From an uncultured Bacteroidales bacterium (GTDB lineage: Bacteria > Bacteroidota > Bacteroidia > Bacteroidales > UBA932), in contig ONLD01000006.1 in assembly GCA_900318565.1 (NCBI GenBank), forward strand, positions 20,950 through 84,949: a DNA stretch of 64,000 bases, read 5' to 3'. Positions within the stretch are counted from its first letter, which is position 1; each line of letters begins with the position of its first letter. Made by a program: the position numbers and the translations under genes. Of this stretch, positions 63,109 through 64,000 are shown one piece after another. Under the pieces are notes generated by a model, which searched no databases, was not told the origin of the DNA, and worked only from the letters and a program-made list of their open reading frames with translations.

Positions 63109-63606
63109 ATGGAAAAGTGTCTTATCGTTGCAATTGCGGACAATAACGGAATAGGCGTCAAGGGCGATCTCCCCTGGCACATCTCCGAAGACCTCAAGTA
63201 CTTCAAGTCCGTCACCCACGGCTACCCCGTGATAATGGGCCGTACCACCTATTTCTCCCTGCCTTTCAGGCCGTTGAAGGGGCGCAAGAACATAGTGCTC
63301 AACCTCGGCGGCGAACCCATTCCCGAAGTCACCTGCGTCTATTCCTTCGACGAGGCCTTTGCCGAGGCCGAAGCTACGGGACAGGACAAATGCTTCGTGA
63401 TGGGAGGCGCATCCGTGTACCGCGCGGCTATGCCCCTGATGGACAAGCTCTACATTACCCACGTCCACACCGTCGTTGAGGATGCCGACGTGTTCTTCCC
63501 GGAAATCGACCCCGCAATCTGGCGCTGCGAGAGCGCTTCCGAAACCCACACCGACCCCGAGACCGGCCTCACCTTCGAGTTCCGGGTGTATGTAAGGGCC
63601 CTCTGA
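63109..63606 (+). CDS. folA: Dihydrofolate reductase
   Basis: A 165-residue DHFR. IADNNGIGVKGDLPWHISEDLKYFK holds the Met20-type loop and the substrate-binding Asp; GRTTYFSLPFRPLKGRKNIVL and MGGASVYRAAMPLMD contain the NADPH-binding motifs. It reduces dihydrofolate with NADPH. It is directly downstream of thyA, the normal functional pair. Confidence 0.95.
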   Translation: MEKCLIVAIADNNGIGVKGDLPWHISEDLKYFKSVTHGYPVIMGRTTYFSLPFRPLKGRKNIVLNLGGEPIPEVTCVYSFDEAFAEAEATGQDKCFVMGGASVYRAAMPLMDKLYITHVHTVVEDADVFFPEIDPAIWRCESASETHTDPETGLTFEFRVYVRAL

Positions 63607-63666
63607 TTCGGACTTCCGGCCCGACGCCAAGGGAAAGCCTACAATTTGTGGTGTCCCGGGAATAGT

Positions 63667-63750
63667 TTGTCCTTGAAAACGGCGGTTTTTAAGGACAACC
63701 ACCTCTTGAAACTGTACCTTGTCCTTGAAAATGGCTGTTTTCAAGGACAA
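63667..63750. repeat. Two near-identical 32-nt hairpins in tandem
   Basis: 63667-63698 and 63719-63750 each form a 14-bp stem with a 4-nt GGCG or GGCT loop. Both stems begin TTGTCCTTGAAAA, and only a few bases differ. The pair looks like a REP/BIME-type intergenic repeat and may also end the thyA-folA transcript, although no U-run follows. Confidence 0.75.
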
Positions 63751-63762
63751 AGTACTAAAGAA

Positions 63763-64000
63763 TCAGTTGATTTCCTCGATTTCAAAAGGATCCGGATGTA
63801 TTATATACCATTTCTTCAGACCCTTTTGTCTAATATCGGAAAGCGTCCAGGGAGACATTATGAGTTGAATATCTTCGCATTTCTTAGACACTATGTGGTC
63901 ACCCGGAGAAGAACAAAACAGATAGTTCGGGTATTGAGGGCTATAATAGAAGTCCGGGTATCTGCCCCCTTCGATTCTTCTACATACAATCAAGTTATCG
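63763..64000 (-). CDS. Unidentified ORF, truncated by the right window edge
   Basis: At least 79 C-terminal residues, open to the window edge, so the start lies outside. The sequence is rich in Tyr, Ile and Pro (GGRYPDFYYSPQYPNYLF, then WTLSDIRQKGLKKWYII) and clearly more AT-rich than the neighbouring folate genes. I do not recognise a family. It could be part of an accessory module beginning beyond the window. Confidence 0.5.
   Translation of the reverse strand, partial: DNLIVCRRIEGGRYPDFYYSPQYPNYLFCSSPGDHIVSKKCEDIQLIMSPWTLSDIRQKGLKKWYIIHPDPFEIEEIN

Overview
The window reads as a chromosomal segment of a Bacteroidota member, most likely order Bacteroidales (family not resolvable by eye). 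The reasons are recurring TAnnTTTG -7 promoter elements instead of sigma70 boxes, little Shine-Dalgarno signal, a fused SecDF, class II dimeric GlyRS, a type III pantothenate kinase, a Bacteroides-type serine palmitoyltransferase, FrdAB, DUF4923- and DUF5106-type exported proteins and TPR outer-membrane genes. Coding is dense, with many 1-8 bp gene overlaps, and codons mostly end in C or G.

Layout. 1-8.2 kb: the end of an AraC-type regulator with a CheY-like receiver, a U32 protein, a TPR exported protein, aspartase, an M16-like protein without its zinc motif, and a DUF3109 protein. 8.2-8.7 kb: tRNA-Gly(GCC) with a terminator and an inverted 16-bp copy of part of the tRNA. 8.7-13 kb: L,D-transpeptidase, zinc alcohol dehydrogenase, MATE pump, cysteine desulfidase. 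13-19.6 kb: a chain of serine palmitoyltransferase, a short-chain reductase, 4-alpha-glucanotransferase, glycyl-tRNA synthetase and a NagX-like membrane protein. 19.6-30.3 kb: SecDF, DUF4923, a degenerate ThiL-like protein, DnaE, and a TPR/HTH regulator with a small lipoprotein. 30.4-33.9 kb: a reverse operon of dipeptide epimerase, SufS, SufE, DUF59/SufT and FolK. 34-38 kb: RuvA, about 1 kb of non-coding DNA full of repeats, then MnmG and YbeY. Two perfect parS-type palindromes bracket this stretch, which suggests a centromere and origin-proximal region. 38-45.5 kb: TonB-like protein, HflX, FrdB, FrdA, a regulator gene remnant, an AT-richer FGE-sulfatase-fold lipoprotein, RuvB. 45.5-55.1 kb: Mfd, then CoaX, an outer-membrane protein, a TPR protein, LptC and PpiD. 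55.1-64 kb: an exonuclease/phosphatase-family protein, YchF, galactokinase, a three-part HExxH/TolB/beta-barrel protein, a thioredoxin-fold lipoprotein, thymidylate synthase and DHFR, paired hairpins, and a truncated ORF at the right edge.

The most striking whole-window signal is near-total absence of the palindrome CATG. By eye I find two copies, where about 250 would be expected by chance. Codons before Met almost always end in T, A or G, even though C-ending codons are favoured elsewhere. A second recurrent signal is -7 promoter elements only 4-7 nt from the start codon, which implies leaderless or nearly leaderless mRNAs. No rRNA, CRISPR array, intact transposase or prophage was seen.
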